64,000 bases of DNA from Eubacteriales bacterium (GCA_030536575.1 JAUNPS010000012.1:48600-112599); one strand, 5' to 3'; positions 17,688 to 26,002 are shown, numbered from the stretch's first letter. Numbers and translations: made by a program. The notes: a model not told the origin generated them from the letters alone.

Positions 17688-19988
17688 TCAGCCGGTCGTC
17701 CGTTCAATGTCGATGACGCTCTCTACCTGACGGATTTTTTCGATGATCTGGTTTAATTCCTGCCGTCCCTGGACCTCAAAGGAGAGGGAAATGGTAGCTG
17801 TCCCCTGCTTGCTGGTGCGGGTATTGACGCTGGCCACGTCGATTTTCTTTTCCGTGAGGACTTTCACCACATCCACCAGAAGGCCGGTGCGGTTATTTCC
17901 AAAGACCTTGATCTCCGCCGTGTAGCGGGCGCTGACATCCGGAACTTCCGGCTGCTGCCACTCTGCGTCGATTAAGCGGTTCCGCTCGTCGTCGCTTAGA
18001 TGGATGATGTTCACGCAGTCGGTTCGGTGGATGGAAACGCCCCGTCCGCGGGTCACGTAGCCCACGATCTCATCCCCCGGAACCGGGGAACAGCATTTCG
18101 AGAACCGCACGGCCACGTCGTGGATGCCTTTTACGACAATGCCGCCTTTGGATTTGGAAATGCGGACTTTGTCGTTGGATTCCACGGCTTCGATGATCTG
18201 TTCGTCGGTGACTTCTTTCTTATGCTGCTTTTCGTACTGCTCCAGCAGCTTGTTGACAACCTGGCCTTCTTTCAGGCCTCCGTGGCCGATGGCGGCCAGG
18301 GTGGAATCCCAGTCCCGGAATCCATATTTGCGCATGACGGCGTCCATGTAATCCGGTTTTAAGAGGTTGCTCAGGACAATTCCCTTGGATTTACAGTAGG
18401 TACTTAACAGTTCCTTGCCCTTGACGATATTGTCTTCTTTGCGTTCGTTTTTAAACCATTGGTTAATCTTGTTCTTCGCCTGGGTGCTCTTTACGATCTT
18501 CAGCCAGTCGCGGCTGGGACCTTTGGAGTTTTGGGAAGTGAGGATTTCGATGCGGTCTCCGTTCTGGATCACGTAATCGATGTTGACCAGCTTGCCGTTG
18601 ACGCGGGCGCCGATCATTTTATTGCCTACCGCGCTGTGGATGCTGTAGGCGAAGTCCACCGGAGTGGAACCATTCGGTAAATTTTTGACGTCACCTGCCG
18701 GGGTGAAGCAGTAAACGCTTTCCGCGAACAGGTCTAAGTCGCTTTTCAGGAGGCTCATAAACTCCCGGTTGTCGGACATGTCTTTCTGCCACTCCAGGAT
18801 CTGCCGCAGCCAGCTTAATTTCTCTTCTTCCTGCTGGGGTACGGGCTTCTTTCCGTCGGAGGCTTCTTTGTATTTCCAGTGGGCGGCAATGCCGTATTCG
18901 GCCGTCCGGTGCATTTCGAAGGTTCGGATCTGGATCTCGAAAGGCTGGCCGTTCGGGCCGATCAGGGTCGTATGCAGGGACTGGTACATGTTGGGTTTCG
19001 GCATGGCGATGTAGTCTTTGAACCGTCCCGGAATGGGTTTATACATTTCGTGGATCACGCCCAGGGCTGCGTAACAGTCTTTGACGGTGTCCACAATGAT
19101 GCGCACGGCGAAGAGATCGTAAATCTGATCCAGGGTCTTTTCCTGATTCACCATCTTCTTGTAGATGCTGAAAAAGTGTTTGACGCGGCCGTCGATCTGG
19201 GCTTTAATGCCCGCTTCTTCGATGTGGGCGCTGACTTCTTTTACGATGGACTGGACGAAGGCCTCTCTGGCGCTTTTCCGGAGAGCGATCTTTTCTACCA
19301 GGTCATAATAGACTTCCGGTTCCAGATATTTGAGGGCCAGGTCATCCAGTTCGACTTTGATCTTTGAGATACCAAGCCTTTGGGCCAGGGGCGCGTAAAT
19401 ATCCATTGTTTCTCTGGCTTTTTCTTTCTGTTTTTCCGGCCGCATGTATTTCAGCGTCCGCATATTGTGCAGGCGGTCGGCCAGCTTGATCAGGATGACG
19501 CGGATATCCTTCGCCATGGCGAGAAACATTTTCCGCAGGTTCTCCGCCTGGACTTCCACTTTATCCGCCGAATAGTTTAACTGGCCCAGCTTTGTGACGC
19601 CGTCTACCAGAAGCTCCACTTCTTCGCCGAAAATTTCCCGGATCTCTTCCGAGGTCATAACCGTGTCTTCCACCACGTCATGGAGAAGTCCCGCGACGAT
19701 CGTTTCTTTGTCCAGCTCCAGATCCGCCAGAATCAGGGCCACACTTAGCGGATGGATGATGTAGGGTTCCCCGGATTTCCGGAGCTGTCCTTCATGGGCG
19801 TCCCTGGCTATCCGGTAGGCCTTCTCGATCATCGTAATATCCGTAGAGGGGTGATACTTTTTCACACTTGCGATCAGCTCGTCATACAGAACATCGGGGC
19901 TGGTAAAATCGGCCATGGACTTTACGCTGGCATCTACTTTTTTTATCTCGTCAACTTTATTGGTTTTGCTTTTCTCGTCTTTTGCCAT
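17688..19988 (-). CDS. rel: Bifunctional (p)ppGpp synthetase/hydrolase Rel
   Basis: This 766-residue protein is the stringent-response enzyme. The order is a hydrolase HD domain with HDVVED at 103-108, the RelA/SpoT synthetase domain (RLHNMRTLKYM, then YKPIPGRFKDYIAMPK and the substrate region QSLHTTLIGPNGQPFEIQIRT), a TGS domain near VYCFTPAGDV, and a C-terminal ACT domain near RTGLLVDVVK. Both active sites look intact. The ribosome site (GTGGTGATT) is weak, but the next ATG has none. It follows apt by 94 bases. Confidence 0.95.
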   Translation of the reverse strand: MAKDEKSKTNKVDEIKKVDASVKSMADFTSPDVLYDELIASVKKYHPSTDITMIEKAYRIARDAHEGQLRKSGEPYIIHPLSVALILADLELDKETIVAGLLHDVVEDTVMTSEEIREIFGEEVELLVDGVTKLGQLNYSADKVEVQAENLRKMFLAMAKDIRVILIKLADRLHNMRTLKYMRPEKQKEKARETMDIYAPLAQRLGISKIKVELDDLALKYLEPEVYYDLVEKIALRKSAREAFVQSIVKEVSAHIEEAGIKAQIDGRVKHFFSIYKKMVNQEKTLDQIYDLFAVRIIVDTVKDCYAALGVIHEMYKPIPGRFKDYIAMPKPNMYQSLHTTLIGPNGQPFEIQIRTFEMHRTAEYGIAAHWKYKEASDGKKPVPQQEEEKLSWLRQILEWQKDMSDNREFMSLLKSDLDLFAESVYCFTPAGDVKNLPNGSTPVDFAYSIHSAVGNKMIGARVNGKLVNIDYVIQNGDRIEILTSQNSKGPSRDWLKIVKSTQAKNKINQWFKNERKEDNIVKGKELLSTYCKSKGIVLSNLLKPDYMDAVMRKYGFRDWDSTLAAIGHGGLKEGQVVNKLLEQYEKQHKKEVTDEQIIEAVESNDKVRISKSKGGIVVKGIHDVAVRFSKCCSPVPGDEIVGYVTRGRGVSIHRTDCVNIIHLSDDERNRLIDAEWQQPEVPDVSARYTAEIKVFGNNRTGLLVDVVKVLTEKKIDVASVNTRTSKQGTATISLSFEVQGRQELNQIIEKIRQVESVIDIERTTG

Positions 19989-20050
19989 TGAATCACCACT
20001 TTAAACATTTTCTGGCTGCCCGCGGGGGCAGAATCGGTCGCTGGGTTACG

Positions 20051-20079
20051 GAACCGGAGCGGGCGTCCCCTTCCGGTTC
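20051..20079 (-). other. Hairpin between apt and rel
   Basis: GAACCGGA at 20051-20058 pairs perfectly with TCCGGTTC at 20072-20079. No U-run follows on the minus strand, so it is more likely an mRNA processing or stability element than a full terminator. Confidence 0.45.
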
Positions 20080-20082
20080 GTC

Positions 20083-20607
20083 TTATTTTCCTTCGTAGCA
20101 GATCACGGAGGCAACGTCGTAGCCTTTCAGGCGTTCCCGCCCGTTCAGGCCGGCCAGCTCCATCAGGAAGACGACCCGTACCACTTCGCCGCCCAGGGAT
20201 TCGATCATTTTAATGGTGGCTTCGATGGTGCCGCCGGTGGCGATCAGGTCGTCGACGATGACGACTTTCTGGCCGGGCTTGATGGAGTCTTTGTGCATTT
20301 CGATGGTGGCGCTGCCGTATTCCAGGTCGTAGCTCTGGGAGATGGTCTCGCAGGGGAGTTTGCCTTTCTTTCGAACCGGAATGAAGGGCTTATGAAGATT
20401 ATATGCAACGGGGACGCCGAAGATAAAGCCTCTGGATTCGGTTCCGACGACCAGGTCGAAATCCAGGTCCTTGACCAGGTTTTCCATGGATTCGATGGCC
20501 AGATGCAGGCCGTCGGCGTCCTGTAAAATGCTGGTGATGTCGCGGAAAATGATGCCGGGTTCCGGGAAGTCCGGGATGCTTCTTACGTATTCTTCGATTT
20601 TTTTCAT
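20083..20607 (-). CDS. apt: Adenine phosphoribosyltransferase
   Basis: This 174-residue salvage enzyme makes AMP from adenine and PRPP. The PRPP loop VVIVDDLIATGGT and the IPDFPEPGIIFRDITSIL start are diagnostic. The reading frame extends 17 codons further upstream, but AAGGAGG precedes the ATG at 20607. It is the first gene of the operon that continues into rel, a pairing that is common and may link purine salvage with (p)ppGpp control. Confidence 0.96.
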   Translation of the reverse strand: MKKIEEYVRSIPDFPEPGIIFRDITSILQDADGLHLAIESMENLVKDLDFDLVVGTESRGFIFGVPVAYNLHKPFIPVRKKGKLPCETISQSYDLEYGSATIEMHKDSIKPGQKVVIVDDLIATGGTIEATIKMIESLGGEVVRVVFLMELAGLNGRERLKGYDVASVICYEGK

Positions 20608-20671
20608 AACGGTTCCTCCTTGGTATCCTGAAAATGGGATTTTTCTTAGTTTTGCCAATATTTCTTTGTCT

Positions 20672-20700
20672 AGTATAGCATTGGAAAATCATTATTGCAA
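20672..20700 (-). promoter_or_regulatory. Promoter of the apt-rel-hemZ-hisS-aspS operon
   Basis: TTGCAA at 20695-20700 and TATACT at 20672-20677 with a 17-base spacer, on the minus strand, about 65 bases ahead of the apt ATG. Confidence 0.7.
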
Positions 20701-21088
20701 TCCCCTAAAATTCGCGGAAGCGGCGGATTCATGGGCTTTTGAGGCTGTTTTTCCGCGCGCCGGGTGCAGCTGTGCCGGCGAAAACCCTGCGTAAGCTGCC
20801 GGAGACTGTGAGCACACCGGATAGTAGCCATATACTGCCGTTTTGGCACAGCCCTATAGGAAACGGCGACGTAATCCTGTTATCCGGGGGTTTCGGGCCA
20901 CCCGGCGCGCGGGGCGAATCCTGGATACAAAAAAGCCGCCTCTTTCGGTTTTCCCGAAAAAGCGACCTCTCGTCTTTTCCAATCACAGGATTTTCAGGCT
21001 GGCGGCATCTGCGCTTCGCTGCGGCCGGGTCGAAACAACGGTACGCACAAATGCGGCTGTTTGGCTTACTTCCCGCAAAAATAAAAAA
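20701..21088. other. Non-coding stretch between apt and the tRNA genes
   Basis: No supported gene lies here; open frames on both strands lack ribosome sites and family resemblance. The recognisable feature is the terminator at 20928-20966. The rest is GC-rich with short inverted segments and a GCTTCGCTGCG string that recurs in other intergenic regions of the window. Confidence 0.5.
20928..20966 (-). terminator. Intrinsic terminator of the tRNA-Leu transcript
   Basis: On the minus strand GTCGC pairs with GCGGC and an inner TTTTTCGG pairs with CCGAAAGA, leaving one bulged base, followed by TTTTTTG. It lies 120 bases downstream of the last tRNA-Leu gene. Confidence 0.75.
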
Positions 21089-21172
21089 TGCGGAAGGCGG
21101 GACTTGAACCCGCACGGTATTGCTACCACAGGCACCTGAAGCCTGCGCGTCTGCCAATTCCGCCACTTCCGC
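21089..21172 (-). tRNA. tRNA-Leu(CAG), copy 1
   Basis: The 84-base gene folds as a class II tRNA with a long variable arm. Acceptor GCGGAAG pairs with CTTCCGC, the anticodon stem CAGGC/GCCTG encloses loop TTCAGGT (anticodon CAG), and the T arm contains GGTTCAAGTCC. CCA is not encoded. It reads CUG codons and has its own promoter at 21200-21228. Confidence 0.95.
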
Positions 21173-21199
21173 ATGTGCTGCTTTCACAGCTCGTATTGA

Positions 21200-21228
21200 A
21201 TAATAACACAAGATTTTCGATCTGTCAA
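21200..21228 (-). promoter_or_regulatory. tRNA promoter
   Basis: TTGACA at 21223-21228 and TATTAT at 21200-21205 with a 17-base spacer, placed between the two identical tRNA-Leu(CAG) genes and directed at the left one. Confidence 0.75.
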
Positions 21229-21276
21229 CTGCCTTTTTCTTTAAATTTGCTTTTCCGCATCGTTTAAGGAAAGGGA

Positions 21277-21360
21277 TGCGGAAGGCGGGACTTGAACCCG
21301 CACGGTATTGCTACCACAGGCACCTGAAGCCTGCGCGTCTGCCAATTCCGCCACTTCCGC
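21277..21360 (-). tRNA. tRNA-Leu(CAG), copy 2
   Basis: This gene is identical over all 84 bases to the copy at 21089-21172 and has the same anticodon CAG and no encoded CCA. The flanks differ, so this is a local gene duplication that has kept only the tRNA itself identical. It is probably co-transcribed with the AAG gene upstream. Confidence 0.95.
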
Positions 21361-21407
21361 ATGTTGTACAGTTCGTGTGTCGTCTCGCATGCCTTTGTGG
21401 AAAGACG

Positions 21408-21491
21408 TGCGGGAGATGGGACTTGAACCCACACGACGTTGCCATCACTAGATCCTTAGTCTAGCCTGTCTGCCAATTCCAGCACTCCCGC
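21408..21491 (-). tRNA. tRNA-Leu(AAG)
   Basis: This 84-base class II tRNA has acceptor GCGGGAG/CTCCCGC and anticodon stem CTAGA/TCTAG around loop CTAAGGA, giving anticodon AAG. Most bacteria read CUU/CUC with a GAG anticodon; an A at position 34 is normally limited to tRNA-Arg(ACG) and needs deamination to inosine. CCA is not encoded. It is first in the tRNA transcript behind a near-consensus promoter. Confidence 0.93.
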
Positions 21492-21511
21492 ATTGCTTAA
21501 CAACAAAACAG

Positions 21512-21540
21512 ATTATAGCACCCATTTTTTGATTCGTCAA
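21512..21540 (-). promoter_or_regulatory. Strong tRNA promoter
   Basis: TTGACG at 21535-21540 and a perfect TATAAT at 21512-21517 with a 17-base spacer, directed at tRNA-Leu(AAG), about 20 bases downstream. Confidence 0.8.
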
Positions 21541-21590
21541 GGGGTTTTTCGAATTTTTTTAATTTTTTATTCTTTTGCTACAATCTGGTT

Positions 21591-21938
21591 TTTTCAGCAA
21601 AACGATAAGCCGGGTTATGTCGTGAATGGTCATCTATCTAGGCCTGCTGTCGCCAGCAGGCTCAAGCGACCTACCTAAAGCTGACGGGCCGCCATATGCT
21701 TTGATTCGGTCTTGCTTCGGATGGGGTTTACATGTGCCCCTCCTGTTGCCAGGAGGGCGGTAGTCTCTTACACTGCCCTTCCACCCTTACCTGCAAGGTG
21801 CAGGCGGTTCATTTCTGTTGCACTTTCCTTGGAGTCGCCTCCACCGGACGTTATCCGGCATCCTGCCCTGTGAAGCCCGGACTTTCCTCGTCTGGCGCCT
21901 TTCGGTGTGCCAGCCGCGACCATTTGTTTTACTGAAAA
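21591..21938 (-). ncRNA. rnpB: RNase P RNA
   Basis: The minus strand carries the conserved core of the RNase P ribozyme, including GAGGAAAGTCCGGGCT near the 5' end, ACAGAAA in the middle, and the closing ACCCGGCTTAT. The terminal P1 helix is visible: TTTTCAG-x-AAAAC at the 5' end pairs with GTTTT-x-CTGAAAA at the 3' end, which sets the approximate ends. The RNA matures tRNA 5' ends, and here it lies directly upstream of three tRNA genes read in the same direction. Confidence 0.95.
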
Positions 21939-21980
21939 CAGGGGTATTTTAGCACTGGGAGGGGCTTCTGTCAAGCCCCT

Positions 21981-22625
21981 TTAGTAGCCGTCCACGATCA
22001 TAACGATAAAGCTTACACTCTTCTTCGTCTTCAAATTTTTGCAGGTAACTGTCGTTTTGCCGGGACGAAGCCCTTCCACTTCCACGTCGTCGCCATAGCG
22101 GTCATTGTCCTCAAACCGGAGGATACTCGTGTCTTTTATTGTCCATTTCAGATAGCGGCTGCTCAGTTTTCCCGCAACCCGGACTTCCAAATCCACGTCG
22201 TCTCCCACCGCCACAGTCACCTTTTTCTGACCGACTCTGGAAATCTTATAAGTCGGTTCTTTCACGGTAACGGTAAATGTTTTGGAATATTTAGATGATT
22301 TTCCGACCACAGAGCAGCGCACTTTTGTCGTCCCGGCTTTCAGCGCGACAAATTCCATCTCGTCTCCATCCCGGTCATCGTCGTCGAACCGGAGAATGCC
22401 CTTTGTCCCGACAATCGACCAGCGCAGGTAATCGTCCTCCGCATAATAGGGCGACATAACCGCCCGCAGTTCAAACTCATCCCCCACATAGATCGTTTTC
22501 TGGGACGCGGTGATCTTCGTCACCTTTTTCGGGCGCGGGCCGCCTGCAAAAGCGGAGGTTGCCGCCAGAAGCGCCAGTGCCAGAACGGAAAAGAACAGGA
22601 AAAAATATCTTTTTGTTTTCTTCAT
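21981..22625 (-). CDS. Small secreted protein with two Ig-like (Big2-like) repeats
   Basis: This 214-residue protein has a signal peptide ending AAATSAFAGG-like (about 27 residues) and two tandem beta-sandwich repeats at about 35-121 and 126-212. Each repeat contains an ILRF(D/E)D(D/N)DR-x-GD acidic loop, which may bind calcium. No anchor, enzyme domain or sortase motif is visible, so it is probably released or held by other wall parts. The ATG at 22625 follows GGAGGG. It is divergent from a two-component pair with an 80-base shared control region, which suggests but does not prove regulation by it. Confidence 0.7.
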   Translation of the reverse strand: MKKTKRYFFLFFSVLALALLAATSAFAGGPRPKKVTKITASQKTIYVGDEFELRAVMSPYYAEDDYLRWSIVGTKGILRFDDDDRDGDEMEFVALKAGTTKVRCSVVGKSSKYSKTFTVTVKEPTYKISRVGQKKVTVAVGDDVDLEVRVAGKLSSRYLKWTIKDTSILRFEDNDRYGDDVEVEGLRPGKTTVTCKNLKTKKSVSFIVMIVDGY

Positions 22626-22640
22626 TTAACAACCCTCCTC

Positions 22641-22669
22641 TTGTGTTTGTGAAATGATCTTACTATAAT
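22641..22669 (+). promoter_or_regulatory. Promoter of the two-component pair
   Basis: A perfect TATAAT at 22664-22669 lies 17 bases after a weak TTGTGT at 22641-22646. The leader to the regulator's ATG is short. The weak -35 fits an activator-dependent or self-regulated promoter. Confidence 0.5.
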
Positions 22670-22705
22670 AAGATTAAAGGAACATGAAAATCAGGAGAAA
22701 AGAAT

Positions 22706-23428
22706 ATGAAAATTTTATATGCGGAAGACCAGAAGGATCTGCGCGACCTTCTGACGAAACGCCTGCGGAAAGACTATTCCGTGGACACCTGCGAAAACGG
22801 GGAGGAGGCCCTGGATTACCTGACCGTTTATACCTATGATCTTGTGATCCTGGACATTTTAATGCCGAAAATGGATGGGATCAGCCTTTTAAAATGGATG
22901 CGTCAGCGCGGGATCGCGACGCCCGTCATTCTCCTGACCGCCAAAAGCGGCGTAGAGGACCGGGTAAACGGCCTGGACTGCGGCGCGGACGATTACCTGG
23001 TCAAACCCTTTTCCTACGAAGAGCTTCTGGCGCGCATCCGGGTCCACACCCGGCGGAAATCCAGCCATCTGACTTCCCGGCTGGAAGTGGGCGACCTGGT
23101 CATGGATACGGCCTCCCACACGGTAACGCGGGCCGGGACGCCGATCCATCTGACCAGCAAAGAATACCGGATTCTGGAATACATGATGTACCATCCCAAT
23201 CTTCTGCTGACCCGGGCGCAGCTTGAAGAGCGGGTGTGGGACAGCTCCTTTGAGGGCGGCTCAAACATTGTGGATGTCTATATCCGCTATCTTCGGAAAA
23301 AAATCGACGACGGTTTCGACGTGAAAATGATCCGGACCGTCCGCGGAATGGGGTATCGTCTGGAAGGTGAAAAGCCCCGGCCGCACAGCCCTAAAACAGG
23401 AGGGGAACATGCGGATTCATTCCATTAA
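22706..23428 (+). CDS. OmpR-family response regulator
   Basis: This 240-residue regulator has a receiver domain (YAEDQ, phosphoacceptor D50 in LVILDILMPKMDG, KPFSYEELLARI) and a winged-helix DNA-binding domain at about 125-225 ending IRTVRGMGYRLE. AGGAG lies before the ATG. Its last 20 bases overlap the kinase start. The C-terminal tail of about 18 residues after the winged helix is not conserved in type. The signal is unknown; the divergent Ig-like protein is the obvious candidate target. Confidence 0.93.
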   Translation: MKILYAEDQKDLRDLLTKRLRKDYSVDTCENGEEALDYLTVYTYDLVILDILMPKMDGISLLKWMRQRGIATPVILLTAKSGVEDRVNGLDCGADDYLVKPFSYEELLARIRVHTRRKSSHLTSRLEVGDLVMDTASHTVTRAGTPIHLTSKEYRILEYMMYHPNLLLTRAQLEERVWDSSFEGGSNIVDVYIRYLRKKIDDGFDVKMIRTVRGMGYRLEGEKPRPHSPKTGGEHADSFH

Positions 23429-24770
23429 ATTTAAGATTACCTGCTGGTATACCCTGATCCTTCTTGCCGTCTTTGCCGTCGTGCTGACAGCGGCTTTTTT
23501 CTATTCGGAATATTACGGGGAAAATGTAATAAAAGAAGAGTTAAGGGAGGGTTCCCTGGATCTTCAGGAAAAACTGGAGCAATTCCACGGCGATTATGCG
23601 GAAAAGAGCCTTACTTTTTATTATGACGACGGGGTTATGTTAAGCCTTTATGACGAAGAAGGGAAGTTTCTCGCCGGAATCCTTCCGGACGATTCCCTTC
23701 CGGCCCTTGGATTTTCCCAAAAGGAATTTCAGAAATTGCAGAACGAGTCGAAAAACTGGTTTCTCCGCGACGAGAAGATTTCGCTTTCCAATGGGAAATC
23801 CTTCTGGATTCGCGGCGTCCACTCTTACAGTGCTGTGGTCGTCATGACCCAGAAAATGGTACGGATTCTGTGCATTTTATTCCCTGCCCTGGTGCTCTTT
23901 ACCGCCTTTGTGGGCTACCGCATGATCCTGAATTCTTTAAGCCCCGTGCAGACCATCACGAACGCCGCAAAAGATATCACCGCTTCTTCGGATCTTTCCC
24001 TGCGCATTCCGCTTCCCAAGGCCAAAGATGAATTTTATGACCTGAGCCTAACGTTTAACGAAATGTTCCAGCGTCTGGAGCAAAGTTTTCTCAATGAACG
24101 GCAGTTTTCTTCCGATGCGGCCCACGAGCTTCGCACGCCTCTGTCCGTCCTATTATCGCACTGTGAATATTGCCTCGATGAATTGGAGCTGTCTGCGGAA
24201 GCGGCTGCGGAAATCCGGCTGATCCGTCAGAAAGCGCAGCGGCTTTCCCTGTTGGTTTCGCAGCTTTTGAGCATTTCCCGTGAGGAACAGCGCCGGGGCG
24301 ATTTCGAATTGGAAGAGGTGGATTTGGCCCTGTTAGCAGAATCCACGGCAGATGAACTGGCGGAAAAAGCGGGTGAAAAGAAGATCCGGATTCTTGTGGA
24401 AAACCGACTGGAGCAGCCAGTGATCTCAGCGAACTTCTCCATGATTGCCAGAGTTTTCCTGAATCTGACGGACAATGCGATTACCTACGGAAGAGAAGGC
24501 GGGTATGTGCGCATTACGTTGTCCGCACAGGACGGACAGATTTGCCTGAAATTTGAGGATGATGGAATTGGTATCCCGCAGGAATCGCTGGATAAGATCT
24601 GGAACCGTTTTTACCGGGTAGATGAGAGCCGGACACAGGGCGAGGGCTTTGGGCTGGGCCTGTTCCTGGTGAAACAGATCGTGGAACACCACCATGGAAC
24701 AGCCGCGGTGGAAAGCATACCGGGCCAGGGAAGCACCTTCACGATCCTGCTGCCAAATACAGCCGTCTGA
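23409..24770 (+). CDS. Sensor histidine kinase with HAMP domain
   Basis: This 453-residue kinase has membrane segments at about 10-31 and 152-172, an extracytoplasmic sensor of about 120 residues rich in acidic and aromatic residues, and a HAMP linker. H239 sits in the HisKA motif FSSDAAHELRTPLSVLLSH. The ATPase domain has LTDNAITYGREGG, FEDDGIGIP and GEGFGLGLFLVK. The ATG at 23409 follows AGGAGGGG, so the first 14 codons of the longer open frame are not used. Its partner is the overlapping regulator. Confidence 0.93.
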   Translation: MRIHSIKFKITCWYTLILLAVFAVVLTAAFFYSEYYGENVIKEELREGSLDLQEKLEQFHGDYAEKSLTFYYDDGVMLSLYDEEGKFLAGILPDDSLPALGFSQKEFQKLQNESKNWFLRDEKISLSNGKSFWIRGVHSYSAVVVMTQKMVRILCILFPALVLFTAFVGYRMILNSLSPVQTITNAAKDITASSDLSLRIPLPKAKDEFYDLSLTFNEMFQRLEQSFLNERQFSSDAAHELRTPLSVLLSHCEYCLDELELSAEAAAEIRLIRQKAQRLSLLVSQLLSISREEQRRGDFELEEVDLALLAESTADELAEKAGEKKIRILVENRLEQPVISANFSMIARVFLNLTDNAITYGREGGYVRITLSAQDGQICLKFEDDGIGIPQESLDKIWNRFYRVDESRTQGEGFGLGLFLVKQIVEHHHGTAAVESIPGQGSTFTILLPNTAV

Positions 24771-24792
24771 AGGGTTCCCGGCCCGGAGCCGC

Positions 24793-25737
24793 TTATTTCA
24801 TCACATTCACCGGCGTCCCCGCCATCCACTGTTTCACATTCTCAAACACGATAACTGCCCGCTTCTCCAGCGCCTCCTTCGTCGCAAAAGCCACATGCGG
24901 CGTCGCAATCAGGTTCGGTGCCCCAAGTAACGGGTGCCCTGCCGGAACCGGCGGCTCCATCTCAAACACATCCACCGCCGCGCCCGCGATCTTCCCGGCC
25001 TTCAGGGCATCCGCAAGAGCCTGGCTGTCCACCACCGGCCCTCTGGCCGTGTTGATCAGCACCGCGCTCTCTTTCATCAGCGCCAGCGTTTTTTCATTGA
25101 TCAGTCCCTTCGTCTCCGGGGTAGCCGGAACATGCAGGGAAACCACATCACACGTAGAAAGCAGTTCTTCCAGGCTTACAAAGGTCACGCCCGGAATCTC
25201 TTTTACTGTCCTGGAATACGCATATACTTCGCATCCGAACGCCTGCGCGATCCGCATCACGCGCGTCCCGATGGCTCCCGCGCCGATCACGCCAAACTTC
25301 TTCCCTTCCAGTTCGAAGCCCACCAGGCCGTCCTTCGTGCCCTCCCGGCGCACGACTTCATTGCACGGGATCAGGTTCCGGTACAGGGCAATCAGCATGC
25401 CGAACACCAGATCCGCCACCGCACAGTTCGAATACCCGGCGCAGTTGCAGACACAGACGTTCTTTTCCCGGCACGCGTCCATGGCCACGTGATCGATTCC
25501 GGTAAATGCTACGGACAGCAGTTTCAGTTTTTCGAAACCACGGATCACATTCGCGTTCAGGGGCAGATTCGCTTCCACGATGATATCCGCGTCTTTCCCG
25601 CGGGCGATCAGTGTCTCGTCGTCCGTTACCTTTGTGTCGTAATAGACCACTTCCACCGCATCGCCAAGGGCCTGCCCGGCGAGCGCCAGAAGGGTTTCTT
25701 TTTGCACCCCAAGGGGTTCAATAATCACAAGTTTCAT
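24793..25737 (-). CDS. D-2-hydroxyacid dehydrogenase family protein
   Basis: This 314-residue NAD-dependent oxidoreductase has a cofactor loop GVIGAGAIGTRVMRIA. The catalytic residues are visible: Arg in INTARGPVVD, Glu in DVFEMEPP and His in ATPHVAFAT. The substrate-binding lobe (AFTGIDHVAMDACREKNV) does not identify the acid, which could be lactate, glycerate, 2-hydroxyisocaproate or hydroxypyruvate. It stands alone, convergent with the kinase gene 22 bases away. Confidence 0.88.
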   Translation of the reverse strand: MKLVIIEPLGVQKETLLALAGQALGDAVEVVYYDTKVTDDETLIARGKDADIIVEANLPLNANVIRGFEKLKLLSVAFTGIDHVAMDACREKNVCVCNCAGYSNCAVADLVFGMLIALYRNLIPCNEVVRREGTKDGLVGFELEGKKFGVIGAGAIGTRVMRIAQAFGCEVYAYSRTVKEIPGVTFVSLEELLSTCDVVSLHVPATPETKGLINEKTLALMKESAVLINTARGPVVDSQALADALKAGKIAGAAVDVFEMEPPVPAGHPLLGAPNLIATPHVAFATKEALEKRAVIVFENVKQWMAGTPVNVMK

Positions 25738-26002
25738 CTTCTCTCCTCCTCGATTTCCTTAAACATTGAAATACGTTTTGCGAATCCCGCCTGTCGTCTC
25801 GACATCTGGCTTCGCTTCGCGCAAAGCACATGCCGTCCGCACGCGGCACCATCAAAATCCATGCCTGCATATCCGCTCGTACCCGCGAAGCGCATGCCGC
25901 TCCGCACACGGCACTGCCAAAAATCCATGCCTGCATATCCGCTCGTACCCGCGAAGCGCGTGAAGCGCGCGCCGCGACCCACAGCGCGCTTCCCCACATA
26001 CA
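25738..26002. other. Intergenic region between the dehydrogenase and the rplT terminator
   Basis: No gene is supported. Together with the adjoining terminator (to 26030) the gap to rplT is 322 bases. It contains a 66-bp tandem duplication (separate entry) and GC-rich short inverted pieces. The open frames that cross it are made by the repeats themselves and have no convincing starts. Confidence 0.5.
25818..25960. repeat. 66-bp tandem repeat, about two copies
   Basis: A 40-base block beginning AAAATCCATGCCTGC occurs identically at 25854-25893 and 25920-25959, offset by 66 bases. The bases ahead of each copy (ATGCCGTCCGCACGCGGC and ATGCCGCTCCGCACACGGC) also match, so the whole 66-bp unit is duplicated. 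It sits just downstream of the ribosomal protein operon terminator. Confidence 0.85.
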
